Shown one piece after another: positions 33,731 through 44,054 of a stretch of DNA of 64,000 nt. The notes beneath the pieces were generated by a model. That model was not told the DNA's origin. It saw nothing but the letters and a program-made list of their open reading frames with translations, and did not search any database. A program made the position numbers and the translations under genes. How positions within the stretch are numbered: position 1 is the first letter of the stretch; each line of letters opens with the position of its first letter. This DNA is from Capronia americana (Eukaryota; Ascomycota; Eurotiomycetes; Chaetothyriales; Herpotrichiellaceae), in contig JADWQD010000010.1 of the NCBI GenBank assembly GCA_016110215.1, positions 310,001-374,000 on the forward strand, in the 5' to 3' direction.

Positions 33731-34808
33731 ATGGGCAGAGAAGACGTCGAGTTCAAGACCGCCGACCGGGTCACCTTGAGGGGCTGGTTCTACACCAGCG
33801 ACGCGGCGTCCGGCAAGGCACCATGTCTCGTCATGTCTCATGGCTTTTCGGCCCTCAAGGAAATGGACCTGGACGCATTCGCCGAGCACTTCGTGGCGAA
33901 CCTGCCCATCAGTGTCCTGGTCTACGACAATCGGGGCTTTGGGGCTAGTGATACCGCTCCCGGCGAGCCCATCCACGAGATCATCCCCATGACCCAGTGC
34001 AGCGACATCTCCGACGCCATCACGTATGCGGCGTCGAGGCCTGACGTTGACCCGGATAGGATTGCAATCTGGGGTTCGTCGTACAGTGGCGGCCACGTGC
34101 TCTACGTCGGGGCTGTGGATCGAAGAGTCAAGGCCGTCCTCAGCCAGGTCCCCTGTGTCAGTGGATGGGACAACTTCAGTCGACTCGTCCGTCCGGACTT
34201 TGCCGTCGGCTTCAACGCTACCTTTGCCGCAGGTATGGTTCTGTCTTAATCTGAACACACATTTTCTCTGGACACGTTATGCTGATTAAGAGCTCATATA
34301 GATAGGGCTGCTCGAGCCGAGGGCAAGGAGCCAGGATATGTGCCCGTCGTGGATGCCGATCCTCTGAAGCCTTCTGCCCTGCCCACGCCGGACAGCTACG
34401 AGTTCTTCTCGTCCTGGGAGAAGAAGTCTGGATGGAAGAACTCTGTCACGGTCAAGACGTGAGTTTCGCCCCAGCCGGTCTCCGGATCCTTATCTTTCCC
34501 CCGAGTCCTCTCTCGCTGACTATTTGTTGTTGTTGTTGCTGGTTTCCAGGATCGAGATGTTCCGCGCATATGAGCCTCAACAGCTCATTGACAAGATCGC
34601 GCCCACGCCTCTCCTTATGACGGTCGCGCGTGGAGACGTGCTCACCCCGTCTGACCTCGCTCTCGGTGCCTACGCACGAGCGAAAGAGCCAAAGCAACTG
34701 CAGCTGTTGCCGTGCGGGCATTTTGAAGCATACTCCGGGCCATACTTTGAGAGGAATGCCGGCACCCAGACTGAATTCCTCAAGAAGTGGTTGGTGGAGG
34801 GTGGATGA
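33731..34808 (+). CDS. alpha/beta hydrolase, S15/polyketide-transferase-like
   Basis: Three exons, 33731-34232, 34302-34458 and 34550-34808, give 305 residues; introns of 69 and 91 bp keep phase. Hallmarks in order: LVMSHGFSALKEMDL (oxyanion region), YDNRGFGASD, the nucleophile elbow WGSSYSGGH with Ser117, and the C-terminal triad members Asp249 (in ARGDVLTP) and His277 (in CGHFEAY). The exon 2 sequence VPVVDADPLKPSALPTPDSY is typical of the fungal group containing fumagillin-type polyketide transferases and related hydrolases. The catalytic triad is intact, so it should be an active soluble esterase, hydrolase or acyltransferase. Substrate is unknown, and no polyketide synthase lies in the window. 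The start MGREDVEFKT fits the family's N-terminus; upstream frame residues do not. Confidence 0.87.
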
Positions 34809-36023
34809 AGTGGTCAAGGTCACGGTCACGGTCACGATCAATCAGGGAGCTTGAGAAGACGACATTGGGTTGTCTGTCGTCGCAGTGAATTGAGTCGTTC
34901 AGTCGGTCGTTCGGTCGTTCGTTGAACATATAGGATCTTGCCTTTTGCGCAGTAAATCCTTATTGAATATCCTCCATTGTTGACTACTAAACAAAACCTC
35001 GTTTGCTTAATGAACATGCATTGTACGTGTGGCATTGGCTTCCCGTAGGCTGTTGTGTTCCTCAAGGCAACTGATCGCTGACCGGGAACCGTAGATTGCG
35101 GATCGTGGATTGAGCGCCGCAGTTTCTACACGCCATATAAACAAACAAAGCACGAACCAGACCGTCTTAAGGCGTCTATGCCTCGGCCTCGAAGTACGAT
35201 CGTGGTGGCATGACGGCGTTCGTTCTTTGACAGTACAAGTGAGGACTGGATTTTGGACATTTCTTGATTGGGCATGGGAAGAGCTAAATATTCTTTCTGT
35301 CTGATGCGCGTATTTAGGAGCTTGACGCAGCAGACACAGCAGACACAGCTTGTCACGTCGGGTATCATGCCACCATGCTTGTCCTTCACTCACCGTCAGA
35401 CAGGAATCCCGAAACTCTCGTGCATCAAGTCTAGCTTTCAATTTTCCAGTCGCTTCAACCTTCAACGTTTCTTTCTTGTCCCAAGTCCTCCTTCGACTTC
35501 TTCCTACACAATCCTCCGTCTATCCTGTATTTCTGGGCTAGGCTAGGAGGAGTATTCGTCACGGTCGCTCTCTTGTCCTATCCTATCCCGCTTGCGGCGT
35601 CACAAGCTTTTCTTTCTTTATATCATAGATTCATTCCCTTCCTTGATGGCGTCTGGTTAGGATATCTCCTGCTCTTCTACAGAGGATAAGTGCAGCGCGC
35701 TCCATGAGGAAAGAGTGTGTCTGCCAGGAGCTCGAAAACATGAACATCTGACTGTACGTGTTTGTTTGTTGGAATTCGTTGATATTCATGATGAGATGAG
35801 ATCAAGAGGCTAGCAGCAACGGGGAGATCAGATCAGATTCCAGCTGTATTCACGGACGCGGTCCTTCTCCAGCTGTATCCACGGACGCGGTCCTTCTCCA
35901 GCTGTATTCACGGACGCGGTCCTTCTCCAGCTGTATTCACATACGCGACCCTTCGACATAGACGGCCCCAGGGCGCGACCCTAGATTGGAAAGTGTCCGG
36001 GCCGGCTATACCCTCGCATACAT
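34809..36023. other. intergenic region with 29-bp tandem repeats
   Basis: No gene is supported. It holds a short ACGGTC repeat near 34815-34835, GGTCGTTC-like repeats near 34904-34922, and the 29-bp tandem array close to the next gene. Confidence 0.5.
35840..35955 (+). repeat. 29-bp tandem repeat, four copies
   Basis: Units start CCAGCTGTATTCACGGACGC and end GGTCCTTCT. Copies lie at 35840, 35869, 35898 and 35927; the first three are nearly identical, the last diverges in its second half. The array ends about 70 bp before the GST-like start codon. Confidence 0.92.
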
Positions 36024-37280
36024 ATGTTGGGAATGCTTCGAGCATATCCTCTTCTCCGACAGCTTCGGGGATTCACTACTGCATTGCGTACGAGGCAGAC
36101 GATAGTGTCGAGCTCCCGAATACGCACTCCGGTGGTAGCGCTGAGCTCCAGAACACGTACTCCTCCGGTCGCGTGGAGCTCCCGAGAATTATGGACCGCA
36201 CAGGGAAATCCTACAGTCCCGCTTGTGCTCTTCGACATCGCCAACGACCGGTCTCCATGCTCACTCTCGAGCGCTGACTCTGCTCCTTCACCCCAACATC
36301 AGCAGTCCTTTTCTCCAAACACGATCCGGTCAAGGTTGGCATTGCATTACAAGGGCCTGCCGTATACGCAGTCGTGGATTTCTTATCCTGACATTGAACG
36401 TCTGTGGGATGAATTGGGGATTCCGCCAAACGAGATCCAAGACAAGGCGACACCACGCTGCACGTTACCCGTCCTTCTCGTTCGCACCAAAGACGTTCCG
36501 CAAGAGTCTCTGAGCCGACTACACGATGCAAATGTCCCGGGAATCCCGAAGAAGGTTCTCGACACCAAGTACGGCATGTTCACGCCCTTTGTTTCTTCGC
36601 TCGGCATCGCCATTGCCTTGGACATGCTCTTTCGCGACCGGACCCTCCACCCGCCTTTATTCCCCACCGATCGATCGTACGAGCAAGCTCAGCAAGTGCA
36701 GAGTATTATAACTCGCCTACTCCCCGCGACTCGGAGGCTCATTCTCCCCTCCGTTCCGGACATCCTCGACGCCAGAGGCAAGGAATACTTCATCCGCACC
36801 CGTAAACAATGGTTCAACGTCTCATCTCTCGAAGAGCTCCGGCCGCAATCGCAGCACGAGACAGATCAGCTCTGGGACGAGATCGAGCATCTTCTCCAAC
36901 CCATCATCCGTTCTTTGCAGGAATCTCCGCTGCAACAAGGACCGGCGCTCAACGATCCTTTCACATGGGAGGAATATCGAGATGATCAAACTTTTGACAA
37001 TAACGACACTACCGGGGAGCAGGCCGAGCAGGGAATTGTTCCTGCTCATGACTCCGCCGGAGTCGACAGTAACGTACGATACCTGTCAGGCGCGTCCACG
37101 CCCGCCTATGCAGACTTCATCCTCATGGCCTATCTCGCTTGGATCGCCCGCGTCGACATGGACGTCTGGGTCAGGTTGACGCAGGACGTGGGAGGTGGAG
37201 TCCTCGAGGATCTTTGGACGGGATGTTTGCCATTTCTGCGGAGCCATACCTATGTTAGGACTTTGTCGTGGTTCAAGTGA
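36024..37280 (+). CDS. glutathione-S-transferase-like protein with repeat-bearing leader
   Basis: Single exon, 418 residues. The GST N-terminal thioredoxin-like part begins near residue 65 (VPLVLFDIANDR, then FSPNTIRSRLALHYKGLPYTQSWISYPDIERLWDELGIPP). A helical C-terminal region includes YFIRTRKQWF and a final helix pair. This arrangement resembles fungal GST-like proteins such as UstS of secondary-metabolite clusters. Residues 1-60 lack acidic residues and are rich in Arg, Ser and Thr, as in a mitochondrial targeting leader. They contain an 11-residue tandem repeat (SSRIRTPVVAL, SSRTRTPPVAW, SSRE). A disordered, acidic insert lies near 310-350. If the leader is not translated, a start closer to residue 60 would need an unseen exon. 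Confidence 0.75.
   Translation: MLGMLRAYPLLRQLRGFTTALRTRQTIVSSSRIRTPVVALSSRTRTPPVAWSSRELWTAQGNPTVPLVLFDIANDRSPCSLSSADSAPSPQHQQSFSPNTIRSRLALHYKGLPYTQSWISYPDIERLWDELGIPPNEIQDKATPRCTLPVLLVRTKDVPQESLSRLHDANVPGIPKKVLDTKYGMFTPFVSSLGIAIALDMLFRDRTLHPPLFPTDRSYEQAQQVQSIITRLLPATRRLILPSVPDILDARGKEYFIRTRKQWFNVSSLEELRPQSQHETDQLWDEIEHLLQPIIRSLQESPLQQGPALNDPFTWEEYRDDQTFDNNDTTGEQAEQGIVPAHDSAGVDSNVRYLSGASTPAYADFILMAYLAWIARVDMDVWVRLTQDVGGGVLEDLWTGCLPFLRSHTYVRTLSWFK
36110..36186 (+). repeat. 33-bp coding tandem repeat
   Basis: Two 33-bp units start at 36110 and 36143, followed by a partial third. They encode the Arg/Thr/Pro 11-residue repeat in the leader of the GST-like protein. Confidence 0.8.
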
Positions 37281-37657
37281 CGCCCGTTGAGCGCGCAATG
37301 CTAAGCCATGCTATGTGGTGTCGCGCAAAGCTACAGTAATATGATCCACGTCTTCTTCTTCTACAGTATTTGTTCGCAGAATGCTTCTCAGGAATGTCTC
37401 TTGAGGACAAATCTCATGCAGTCCCCGTATTGCGTTGTGCTGTATTATATGCATTGTATTGATCCCCTCATTAGTTCAATCACTGCACTCCTACTCCTAG
37501 TCCTATTCTGTATTTCAGACTTCTTCCTGTAATACTGCTCGCGCGCCAGATCCTCGCACCCTCCCCCGTGTGTGGCAGGTACAGTATATAGCTTCCTTTT
37601 TTTCCTCCTCCTCCTCCTCCTCCTCCTCCTCCTCTTCTTCTTCTTCTCTCTGTGCCT
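37281..37657. other. convergent spacer with TCC/TTC microsatellite
   Basis: Lies between the GST-like gene and the convergent SDR gene. It contains a (TCC)n run followed by (TTC)n at about 37604-37650. No gene is seen. Confidence 0.7.
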
Positions 37658-38809
37658 CTATCGAAGCAAATACCCCCCATCAACGGGTAAAGTCACGCCC
37701 GTAATCCACGCGGCGTCATCGCCACACAAAAAGACAGCCGCCCTCGCCACGTCCTCGACGCTGCCTAACCTCCCGCCAAATGGATGATGATGATTATGCG
37801 GCCTGGACTCGTTGGATCGCATCTCGTCTTTGTCGTTGTCGTAGTTCTCATCCTCCGTCTGCTCTTCATCCACGCCCGCCACGTCCTTCTGAGGCTGAGC
37901 CTGAGTCTGGCCCCTCCGCACGTTCTTCATCATTCCCATCCCAGCCGTATTAGTGCTCCCCGCGTCCACAAACCCAGGACACAGCGCATTACAGTGGATC
38001 GCGTCGGCGGCATAGTCCAGCGCGATCTGCCTCGTCAGCATCACCGCCGCGGCCTGGCCCGCGCAGAACCCGGACGCGCTGCCCCCGCCAACACCACCCC
38101 CTCCTCCTACCATCACCGCCGCCGCTTCCTCCGCGGCGCCAGTGAGGGGCACCAACCCCGCGATGCTCGCCACGTTGACAATCCAGCCTTTCGCCCGCGC
38201 ATACCGTTGCGGTTGGCCGTCCAGCATCTGCCGCACCGCGTACTTGCACGCCAGGAAGACGGCGCGAGCGTGCACGGCCAGCGCGCGGTCGAAGTCCTCG
38301 TCCGTGGTTTCGTGGCAGCGGAGCGCGCGCGGGGGCGTGGATATGTTGGTCATCGACGTGGGCGAAGAATACGCGCTCGTGCTCGTGCCTGTACTCGCGT
38401 TGGTGCTCGCGTTGGTGACCAAGATGTCCACGCGACGGTATTTGGCCACGCACGCCCGGATCGCGAGGTCCATGTCCCGCGCGCGGGTGGTGTCGGCCTT
38501 GTGGTACGTGGCCTCGCCGCCCTGGTGGCGGATGCGTTCGTGCGTGCCGGGCAGGTCGCGCGCCGCCGTGCTGATGCTGGCGTACGTGCTTATGCCTTGA
38601 CCTTGGCCCTGGCCCTGCCGTGGCGGTGACGGCGTCGGCGTTGGGGACACATCGATGCAGAAGAGGGAGCAACCTTGCGAGGCCAAGGCCAGGGAGATGG
38701 CGGCGCCGATGGCCGATGAGGAGCCCGTGACAATGGCAATGCGGCCTTGGAGGGGACGCACCGCGGGCGGTGGAGGAGGAAGCGGCGAAGGAGCGGATGA
38801 AGATGTCAT
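37658..38809 (-). CDS. short-chain dehydrogenase/reductase-like protein, catalytic pair lost
   Basis: Single exon, 383 residues; classical SDRs have about 250. The Rossmann nucleotide-binding motif is TGSSSAIG at residues 28-35 (Ala for the usual Gly). The NNAG position reads NAST (133-136). The catalytic Ser215 is present in NVASIAG, but the YxxxK pair reads F248-C-A-G-Q252. The downstream NALCPGFVDAGS and the C-terminal LGSVEDVARAAVFLCGDDAAWITGVTLPVDGGYLL are fully SDR-like. Extra length comes from low-complexity inserts: poly-Pro near 11-15, GQGQGQG (66-72), Asn/Ser/Thr near 133-155, poly-Gly (235-243) and an acidic/His stretch near 305-345. Phe and Gln at Tyr and Lys suggest a non-canonical or binding-only role. 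Coenzyme and substrate are unknown. Confidence 0.85.
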   Translation of the reverse strand: MTSSSAPSPLPPPPPAVRPLQGRIAIVTGSSSAIGAAISLALASQGCSLFCIDVSPTPTPSPPRQGQGQGQGISTYASISTAARDLPGTHERIRHQGGEATYHKADTTRARDMDLAIRACVAKYRRVDILVTNASTNASTGTSTSAYSSPTSMTNISTPPRALRCHETTDEDFDRALAVHARAVFLACKYAVRQMLDGQPQRYARAKGWIVNVASIAGLVPLTGAAEEAAAVMVGGGGGVGGGSASGFCAGQAAAVMLTRQIALDYAADAIHCNALCPGFVDAGSTNTAGMGMMKNVRRGQTQAQPQKDVAGVDEEQTEDENYDNDKDEMRSNESRPHNHHHPFGGRLGSVEDVARAAVFLCGDDAAWITGVTLPVDGGYLLR

Positions 38810-39802
38810 CGTATAGTATAGTATTTTATGAGATCGAAGCGTCCAGAGGCAAGGATCATCAAGGTAAGTAAATGTAAGGGCGAACTATACATACCTCGAC
38901 GTACTAATATGTTGATATCAAATGCATGAGCGGGAAAGAATCTCAGACTCAGTTGACGCACACAGAAGCACACAGAAGCACACACGCACCCACACACGCA
39001 CACGTATAGAGATATATATCCCAAACCAGAATGATCGTCAAAGGACTGACCGACCGACCGGACATGAGACCAGATCAGATCAAATCAAATCCGACACGAT
39101 CATAGCGAGAGCGTGAGAGAGAGAGAGAGAGAGGGAGGGACAGAGAGCTCTGCTCGCTCCGCTCCGTTTCAGCTGAGCTCCGTAGTGTAAGGCTGGCGAC
39201 CAAATATACTCACTCACTCCTGTTTCGTACCTACTGCCGTACTTAGTTATGCGCCCCCGGGAGCCCAGAGTAACCACGGCATGCATGTGAGGCTGAAAAT
39301 GCTCAGACCGCAACTGATATGAGGACGAGGAGAGAAGAGAGAAGACACATTCCCTGGCCCGGGCGAAGCTGTGAGTTTGACGGGCCAAAGGGGGCCGCAA
39401 CAATAATCTTCCGGGCGGCATTCCTTCCTTCAGCCCCAGTGAGCCCCCTTCGCCGTCGACTATCATGACCTGATGGAGGGGCAGCAATTAGGCAGATGTC
39501 AAGGGCATCCTGCTACAATGGGCTGAGAAAACGAGCACGGTCTTGTACAATCATCATGGATTGGGGTTCTGTATACCCCCTCTGTATCGACATGAAGAAG
39601 CGCTCTGGCGCTCTGGCGCTCTGTTTGCGACCATTTTCCCGCCAACGCCAAACGCCAACACAAAAGCAAACCCAAGCCGACCCAAGCGAAAAAAGCACAC
39701 CTTACACCCAGGAGGGTATCATTGTCGTCAATCGTCAAGTCGTAACCAAAACAAAACAAACAAAACCAACCGACCAACCCAAACCCAGACCCAGACCCAG
39801 AC
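38810..39802. other. intergenic region between SDR and Ulp1-like genes
   Basis: Promoter side of the SDR gene, 3' side of the protease gene. It contains a CACACGCAC-type repeat near 38955-39003, a GA microsatellite at 39115-39132, a 9-bp GCTCTGGCG triplication near 39602 and a CCCAGA repeat near 39783-39802. No gene is seen. Confidence 0.55.
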
Positions 39803-42442
39803 CTACACACTGCTCTTTAAGAGCTCCCCAGCCACCAGCTCTGCAACGATCCTCTTTCGTTGCAGAGGGATCATCTCTGGCCCATAAGACATGGGCGTCA
39901 GGCCCAGCATAATCTGCCGGGCGCTGGTGATTGTAAACACGCCACAATCGTCCATGTTGGACTGCATTGGGCTCTCTCCACGTTCAACGAACGTCCACTC
40001 CTCCTCTTTATACTGGGAGCCTAGCTCCCCAGCCAGCCAGGTCTTCACCGCCGCGATGTAGCGGCGGCCACTCCCTGCCATCGAGTTGTAGTGCGTTGCA
40101 CTACGCGCCTTGCCCGAGACCACCAACAGCGTCCAATGCGCCCCGCTGTTGATGGGGATGAAGACCCCTTCGGTCTCCAGCAGGTTCTTCCCGCCAATCT
40201 TGGCGCGGACGCCCCAGCGCTTGACACTTTCGTGTCCTTTCTCCTCCAGATTGTTGAAGAAGAAAGATGAAAATGCATGGTACGAGGGGACTTGTGCAGG
40301 TCGATCGTTCTGCCGGCCATGCTTGACGACGAGTTTGAGGTATCCATTGATGACTTCGTCGTTGAGCCATCTGTCTGTGCCTCGATTGTTGCTGCTGGGG
40401 AGTGGAACGACGCGGGCAAAATCGCTGGCTGTGAAATCGCCGTGACCGTGCTGGAGGGCGTGCTGGATCCGGTCTTCCCATTCGGCTGCGAGCTCTGCGA
40501 TGTTGTAAAGATGTTTCTCTTTACGAAGAAGCTCACGCTTGGCTTCGGCTCTAGTCCTTCGAGTGGTTCTCTCCACAGAGTGCGGGGAGGCTTTAGGGGT
40601 GGGTGGTTCAGGGGTACGATGTTTATCGTCATCGATCGTGAGCTGAGCGAGTTTCCTCTCGGGAGTTTGAAGTGCAGGGTCTGTAGAAGGAGATGATGTG
40701 TTTGCCTCGCCGTCTTCATTGTCGTCGGTGAGGTCAATCGCGGGTGAAGTAATGCTCGTGGTCGCTTCGGTGGGGACGACAGCTGATTCTTTGTCGTCCT
40801 CTGATGAGATTTGCTCCGTTGCTTCTGTGATATTGTTTGATTCAGGAAGAGCACCTTGGGTGGCCAGGCCAGAGTGCATATCCGTCATCTCCATAAAACT
40901 TTCTGCTGGGGCGACGACGATGTTCTGTTCTGCTTCATCGGTCTTTTGCGCGGCAGACTCGTTACCAGTCGATCTTTCACCCGATGACTGTGCTTGTTCA
41001 TCGCCAGTGTCAGATCCAGTAGGTACTTCGGTCTCATCGTGCTCAGCTTGGTTCTTGGACGCGGGTATTGGTGAGCCACCTCCTGTGGTGATCATTCGGA
41101 ATACGTCGCCGTCTTGTTCTGGGGAGGGTGGCGGAGTACCTTGGAAGAAGGAGGATATCTCACTCTTAATGGGAGATCTTACTTCGTCGAGATGGTAATT
41201 GCCGGGAGAGATATCGCAAGTCGAAGATATGACTGACTGTGCGGATGGTGGTGTCAGTAAGACCTTTGCCGAACTCTTCGAGTTTGACTTTGGAGTGTTG
41301 AACTTTCGATTTTTGAAGCGTGATGGTGAGAGTAAGGAGCTGTTGAGAGGTGTGGATGGTGCTTCTACATCAGCTGCGGTGGCCGTTGCTGCTGCTTGCA
41401 CAACAATGGTAGGGTTGGGTGTAGGAGTGTTGGGTGAGTTGACGCTCGGACCTGCAGTCTGGAATCTCTTCGCACTGTGGGACTCGGGCGCTCTCGACCC
41501 TTGGATATCTATGCGTCTCTTTCTCGAAGTGGTGACAGATGAGACCACTGTATTTCCATCCGAATCGCTGTCGTTGACAGCAGAAAGGTTCTTTTGCAGT
41601 TGCGCGCTTGGCGTAACAGACTCTGTGGTGGTGACTGTGCCTACGGGTGATGGAGGTGATGGAGGTGTGGCAGGACCTGGGGCAAACTGCGGAAATGGGG
41701 AATGAAGTCGGATGCTTCCTGCTTCTGGGAGGGGCTTCGGAACGACTTGCTCTGGTGTTGGCAAAGTCACTGATTTCAAAGCTGTTGGTGGTAGGATGTG
41801 CGGCATGCCAGGGAACGCATCCTTAAGACGTCTGCGCTGGATAACCTTCTTCGGCGCGACATTTTTGTTCGCCTTTCGCAAGAGGTGAGCGGGTCGGAAC
41901 TCTGGGACCTCAAATGGAATTTCTTCTGCAGCTGTATGTTCCTGGATTTGCTTGCTTAGAGGGGCGGCTAAGACTGTTTCTTGCTGCGGAGGGGTGATGG
42001 GAGGAGTGACTAAGACTGCTTCCTGCTGTGGGGGAGTTCTCGGTGGAGGGGTCTGGACGACAACACGTCGAACTGGGCGGCGCGCTTGGACGGCTGAACG
42101 TCGTGGAGCTTGTTGAGGTTGAGGACGGGCTCTCCGAGCTTGTTGTAGGTGTCTGACCTGACGAACAATGGCATATGTTGGCACTGTGACAATAGTCGCA
42201 GTCGCATTGATTGTAGCGCGAATAAGACCTGTGCAGACTCGCTTTGCTGCAGGCAGGACAGGCAGAAGGTATTCTTCGAGACGCGTTCGTCGGCGAGGCG
42301 GATCGAACAGGCCAGTGGTGCGAAATGGAGGAGTGGGAGGTTGCTGAGGCCATCCGCCGGGCATGTAGTCGCCTTGATACGGGTTGAATAGAGGTGGAGG
42401 AGTCTGAGGCTGCCAGTCCATGAAAGACGAATCGTCAGCCAT
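39803..42442 (-). CDS. Ulp1-type (C48) cysteine protease with Asn at the triad Asp position
   Basis: Single exon, 879 residues from MADDSSFMDW; the frame continues upstream to 42562 without family-like sequence. Residues 1-650 are largely disordered, Pro/Ser/Thr/Glu-rich, with a basic helical segment near 50-100. The C-terminal C48 domain starts near 670: RWLNDEVINGYLKLV, then GAHW with catalytic His769, HYNSM with Asn786, the oxyanion Gln827 in PMQSNMDDCG, and the nucleophile Cys833. His-to-Cys spacing (64) and His-to-Asn spacing (17) match yeast Ulp1 almost exactly, so the Asp-to-Asn change is in register. Ulp1 enzymes process SUMO or related modifiers, mainly at the nuclear pore or in the nucleus. 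This looks like a fast-evolving paralogue rather than the housekeeping enzyme. Confidence 0.88.
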   Translation of the reverse strand: MADDSSFMDWQPQTPPPLFNPYQGDYMPGGWPQQPPTPPFRTTGLFDPPRRRTRLEEYLLPVLPAAKRVCTGLIRATINATATIVTVPTYAIVRQVRHLQQARRARPQPQQAPRRSAVQARRPVRRVVVQTPPPRTPPQQEAVLVTPPITPPQQETVLAAPLSKQIQEHTAAEEIPFEVPEFRPAHLLRKANKNVAPKKVIQRRRLKDAFPGMPHILPPTALKSVTLPTPEQVVPKPLPEAGSIRLHSPFPQFAPGPATPPSPPSPVGTVTTTESVTPSAQLQKNLSAVNDSDSDGNTVVSSVTTSRKRRIDIQGSRAPESHSAKRFQTAGPSVNSPNTPTPNPTIVVQAAATATAADVEAPSTPLNSSLLSPSRFKNRKFNTPKSNSKSSAKVLLTPPSAQSVISSTCDISPGNYHLDEVRSPIKSEISSFFQGTPPPSPEQDGDVFRMITTGGGSPIPASKNQAEHDETEVPTGSDTGDEQAQSSGERSTGNESAAQKTDEAEQNIVVAPAESFMEMTDMHSGLATQGALPESNNITEATEQISSEDDKESAVVPTEATTSITSPAIDLTDDNEDGEANTSSPSTDPALQTPERKLAQLTIDDDKHRTPEPPTPKASPHSVERTTRRTRAEAKRELLRKEKHLYNIAELAAEWEDRIQHALQHGHGDFTASDFARVVPLPSSNNRGTDRWLNDEVINGYLKLVVKHGRQNDRPAQVPSYHAFSSFFFNNLEEKGHESVKRWGVRAKIGGKNLLETEGVFIPINSGAHWTLLVVSGKARSATHYNSMAGSGRRYIAAVKTWLAGELGSQYKEEEWTFVERGESPMQSNMDDCGVFTITSARQIMLGLTPMSYGPEMIPLQRKRIVAELVAGELLKSSV

Positions 42443-44054
42443 GGCTGTGAATTGAAAAGGTGAAATTTGAGCTTGAGGTAGCTGCAATGGAGCAGGGAAA
42501 CAAAGAAGTCTGGACTGGTGATTGAGTTCAAGCAGAAGCTGAAAAAGAAGAGTAGAAGGCACAGTCCGAAAACCTCAAGCAGAAGCATGGAACTGGTGCA
42601 GAGGGTGACTCGGTTTGCAGAGTGCAGTGAATGCAGTAGCAAGAGCAGAAGAAAATGAGCAGAAGAGACTGTTCGAGAAAGTGAAGAGTGTGGTTGTTTG
42701 TGTTGTTGTGAAGATGGAGCGAGGATGGAGCGAGGATGGATTGAATCCAAAAGATGCGACAGATGATGCAGACGCGACTTTCTCCAAATGCGGCCACGCT
42801 GCGATTGGTCTCGGCTGCCAAGACACTACCCCACCAACTGCGGCGATGGATATCCGGCACCGCCTTTGCTGTCTTCCTATTGACGGAATCCCAGATGTTG
42901 GATCGCTTGTCAAAAGTACATATTGTACTTCATTCACCATGCTCTCAGCCCCATTCAACTGTGGCTCACACAGGAACAACAGTCCATACAAGTCATTGAG
43001 TGTGGTTCTAACAATAACACAATATTACCAATACATTCTTATGTGAAGTAAACAGAACATTAGAAAAGTCTGTTCGAAAAGGCTGACTACGTGACTTGAG
43101 ACAGAGGGAGGAATCGTGCGGTGAAGTCAGAAATACCGCTCAAGGCACATAATTCTCCATTAGTAGTGTCGTTGATATCTAAGAAATTTTCTGATGCCCT
43201 ATAGAGTTTGGTAGTAGCAGCGACAGACTCAGGAAGCTTTCAGTTCTTGCATTCACGAATAGAACTGCTGCGAGTTGGGTTGTCTAACAGACACGTAATG
43301 TGGTTGTGCGGCAGTATATTATGAAGAGCCTACACCTTCGAGTTTGTTGCAGACATTGGAGATGATGATGCTGATGATTGGGCATGGGTTTAATATTATT
43401 GCCGTTGGGGTTGGGAATGGCGAAGGCGAAGCCGGCGTCCGTCGTTATCACGGCGCTGAGACTAGGCTTGAATGTTGAACCCTAAGCTACTGGGGTGTGT
43501 GTGCCCTGTCGGGCAAAGAAGCCAGAGAATATAGAGCAATTATGCCATGACGGCTGTTGTGAAATCCACCTTAGCCACATCTGTCCAACAATCTAATCTG
43601 GCCAGATCTAACCAGATCTAACCATAGCACTTTCCCCAAACTGCTATATACCCGGCAAACCTAGGTCGTCGCATTTAACGGGAAACGCTATGCATATTTT
43701 GTAGCTGGACTGCCGCCTACGGGCACTAGCCGAAGCTACTGTAAATACATCAGAATTTCGGGAGGCGTGATGGTCCGAAGCGCTTGGAGAAGTATACAGA
43801 TTTCCTGGAACACACCACTCGTAGGTGGTCTGAAGAGGGGCATTTATTGACATAGTTTTGAGCCGAAGGCAGAGACAGTGGAGAGCGTGCAAGTCGTTGA
43901 TGTCGTAGGCCAGCTTCTACTCTTCACTGGAATCTCGTTTGGCCACGAGGGCCACTGATGCTGCATTTGGTGGGGTTATGGAAATATATCATTCTTCAGA
44001 ACATGTCTCCCACACGATTTGTACCCAGATTGCTCCAGACAACCCCGCAACTTT
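42443..44054. other. 1.6-kb intergenic region, nothing recognised
   Basis: Contains the protease promoter and leader and, farther right, the 3' side of the phosphatase gene. Relatively AT-rich around 43140-43400. Direct duplications such as CCAGATCTAA near 43600-43620 are seen, but no gene. Confidence 0.45.

Noticed and set aside
37784..38629. 281-codon plus-strand ORF opposite the SDR gene
   Set aside because: His/Arg/Ala-rich shadow of the SDR coding strand with no domain.
33731..42442. a secondary-metabolite cluster
   Set aside because: No PKS, NRPS, terpene synthase, DMATS, dedicated transporter or P450 in the window; only tailoring-type enzymes.
42443..42562. 40-codon upstream extension of the Ulp1-like frame
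   Set aside because: MADDSSFMDW at 42442 is a better start; the upstream residues look like translated leader.
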